Source: Bacteroidales bacterium UBA1725
Lineage (GTDB): Bacteria; Bacteroidota; Bacteroidia; Bacteroidales; UBA932
DNA length: 23,395 nucleotides
Direction: 5' to 3'
Assembly: GCA_002315815.1 (NCBI GenBank)
Contig: DCIN01000058.1
Span: 1-23,395, forward strand
Position numbers and translations under genes: made by a program. Position 1 is the first letter of the stretch. The number at the start of each line of letters is the position of its first letter. Positions 22,762 through 23,395 of this stretch are shown in pieces. A model generated the notes under the pieces. That model saw only the letters and a program-made list of their open reading frames with translations. It made no database searches and was not told the origin of the DNA.

Positions 22762-23315
22762 TGAAACTTGAAGTACCATCCGGCAGCGACAGAATACTGC
22801 TGCACGTCTGTTGTGCCCCTTGTTCCGGAGCCATAGTCGAATGTATGGTTGAGAACGGCTTGAGACCTGCATTATTCTTCAGCAATTCGAACATCTTTCC
22901 CAAGGAGGAGTATGAACTGCGAAGGCAGGAGATTGTGCGCTATGCATCCAAGTTCGGTCTGGAAGTGACAGATGACGACTATGACCACAGAGAGTGGCTC
23001 TCCTGTGTGAAAGGACTTGAACGCGAACCGGAAAGAGGGGCCAGATGTATGGAATGCTTCAAATTCAGGTTGAAGAGGGCGGCTGCCTATGCCGCTTCGC
23101 ACAATTATGAAGTGCTCACCACCACCCTTGCCTCCTCGCGATGGAAAGACACCAATCAGGTGAATGCCGCCGGAGAAGAGGCCTGCGAGGGAAGCGGAGT
23201 GATATGGTGGCCTCAGAACTGGCGGCGTGGCGGACTTCAGCCCCGAAGGGACGAGATAATACGCGAACAGGGTTTCTATAATCAGAATTTCTGTGGTTGT
23301 GAGTTTTCCAAGTAA
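22758..23315 (+). CDS. queH: Epoxyqueuosine reductase QueH
   Basis: The 185-aa protein is a QueH (DUF208) enzyme, which reduces epoxyqueuosine to queuosine in tRNA, the last step of the pathway, and is unrelated in fold to QueG. It shows the family pattern: LLHVCCAPCS with C18, C19 and C22, FFSNSNIFPKEEY, ARCMECFKFRL with C97 and C100, TTTLASSRWK, and GFYNQNFCGCEFS with C179 and C181. The Cys sets bind an Fe-S cluster and an additional iron. The start at 22758 is followed by a second ATG at 22761; either is possible. It overlaps the FeoB-associated gene by ATGA and is last in the iron operon. No terminator hairpin is seen before the next promoter, 12 nt after the stop. Confidence 0.94.
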   Translation: MMKLEVPSGSDRILLHVCCAPCSGAIVECMVENGLRPALFFSNSNIFPKEEYELRRQEIVRYASKFGLEVTDDDYDHREWLSCVKGLEREPERGARCMECFKFRLKRAAAYAASHNYEVLTTTLASSRWKDTNQVNAAGEEACEGSGVIWWPQNWRRGGLQPRRDEIIREQGFYNQNFCGCEFSK

Positions 23316-23326
23316 AAAAAGTTTGC

Positions 23327-23334
23327 TATATTTG
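23327..23334 (+). promoter_or_regulatory. Bacteroidetes -7 element for the next gene
   Basis: TATATTTG matches TAnnTTTG and lies 55 nt before the ATG at 23390. A -33 TTG at the right spacing is not clear. It begins only 12 nt after queH, so it is the start of a separate transcript. Confidence 0.6.
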
Positions 23335-23395
23335 CGGCCGCCCTCGAGTAGGGCAACATTGAAGTTCAACATTTTAAAACAGATTCACAATGGCT
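23335..23395 (+). other. 5' leader and first codons of a gene running off the window
   Basis: The leader has a small hairpin (GCCCT-5 nt-AGGGC, 23340-23354) and a palindrome TTGAA-G-TTCAA (23359-23369). ATG GCT at 23390-23395 gives the first two codons (Met-Ala) of a gene cut by the window end. The product cannot be told. A structured leader with a strong -7 element would suit a highly expressed gene, such as a ribosomal protein, but this is a guess. Confidence 0.45.

Noticed and set aside
23334..23348. Adjacent NotI and XhoI sites suggesting vector polylinker contamination
   Set aside because: They fall within a natural-looking leader with a Bacteroidetes -7 element directly upstream and a coding start downstream; no other vector sequence is seen.

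Overview
The window reads as chromosomal DNA of a Bacteroidales-type bacterium. Reasons: many genes are preceded by the Bacteroidetes -7 promoter element TAnnTTTG (at least ten good matches at gene starts), Shine-Dalgarno sites are scarce, and the gene content fits (FeoA-FeoB fusion with a small Cys-rich partner, C69 dipeptidase, PL26/YetA-like lyase, a DUF3843-like protein, PheS with the CxxC-x4-CxxC insert). GC is near 50%. I cannot place it below order. I see no insertion sequence, prophage, CRISPR array or rRNA; this is mostly housekeeping chromosome with a few accessory genes.

Layout. 1-140: tRNA-Met(CAT) and a perfect hairpin that can end transcription from both sides. 135-4113 (minus): glycosyltransferase, then nfnA and nfnB (electron-bifurcating NADH/ferredoxin:NADP oxidoreductase), then a small secreted or outer-membrane protein, tightly packed behind one -7 element. 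4147-5709 (minus): DUF3843-like protein. 5744-7804 (minus): a ClpB disaggregase lacking the N-terminal domain and a segment of the second ATPase module. 7888-9398 (minus): pheS preceded by a small secreted protein gene. 9455-11146 (plus): secreted C69 dipeptidase. 11194-13033 (minus): a lipoprotein-tagged uroporphyrinogen decarboxylase-fold protein and a short-chain dehydrogenase. 13145-13217: tRNA-Ala(GGC), followed by a 151-nt leader with two tandem terminator-like hairpins just before a sodium:solute symporter (13369-14934, plus). 14938-15675 (minus): secreted protein of unknown function. 15753-19744 (plus): PL26/YetA-like lyase and rmuC. 19794-23315 (plus): a translationally overlapping iron cluster of marR regulator, feoAB fusion, 49-aa FeoB-associated protein and queH. 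23316-23395: promoter, leader and first two codons of the next gene.

How the genes work together. The clearest functional unit is marR-feoAB-Cys-rich protein-queH: ferrous iron import under a MarR-type (not Fur) regulator with a palindromic operator-like site over its start region, ending in an Fe-S enzyme of queuosine synthesis. The Nfn pair balances NADH, NADPH and ferredoxin in an anaerobe. Points that stand out: ClpB missing its N-domain and about 20 residues after sensor 1, an exported URO-D-fold lipoprotein, a possible attenuator in front of the symporter, an atypical tRNA-Met T-loop, and two short tandem duplications that each copy a gene's last codons together with its stop codon. I found no clearly new multi-gene defence or mobile system.
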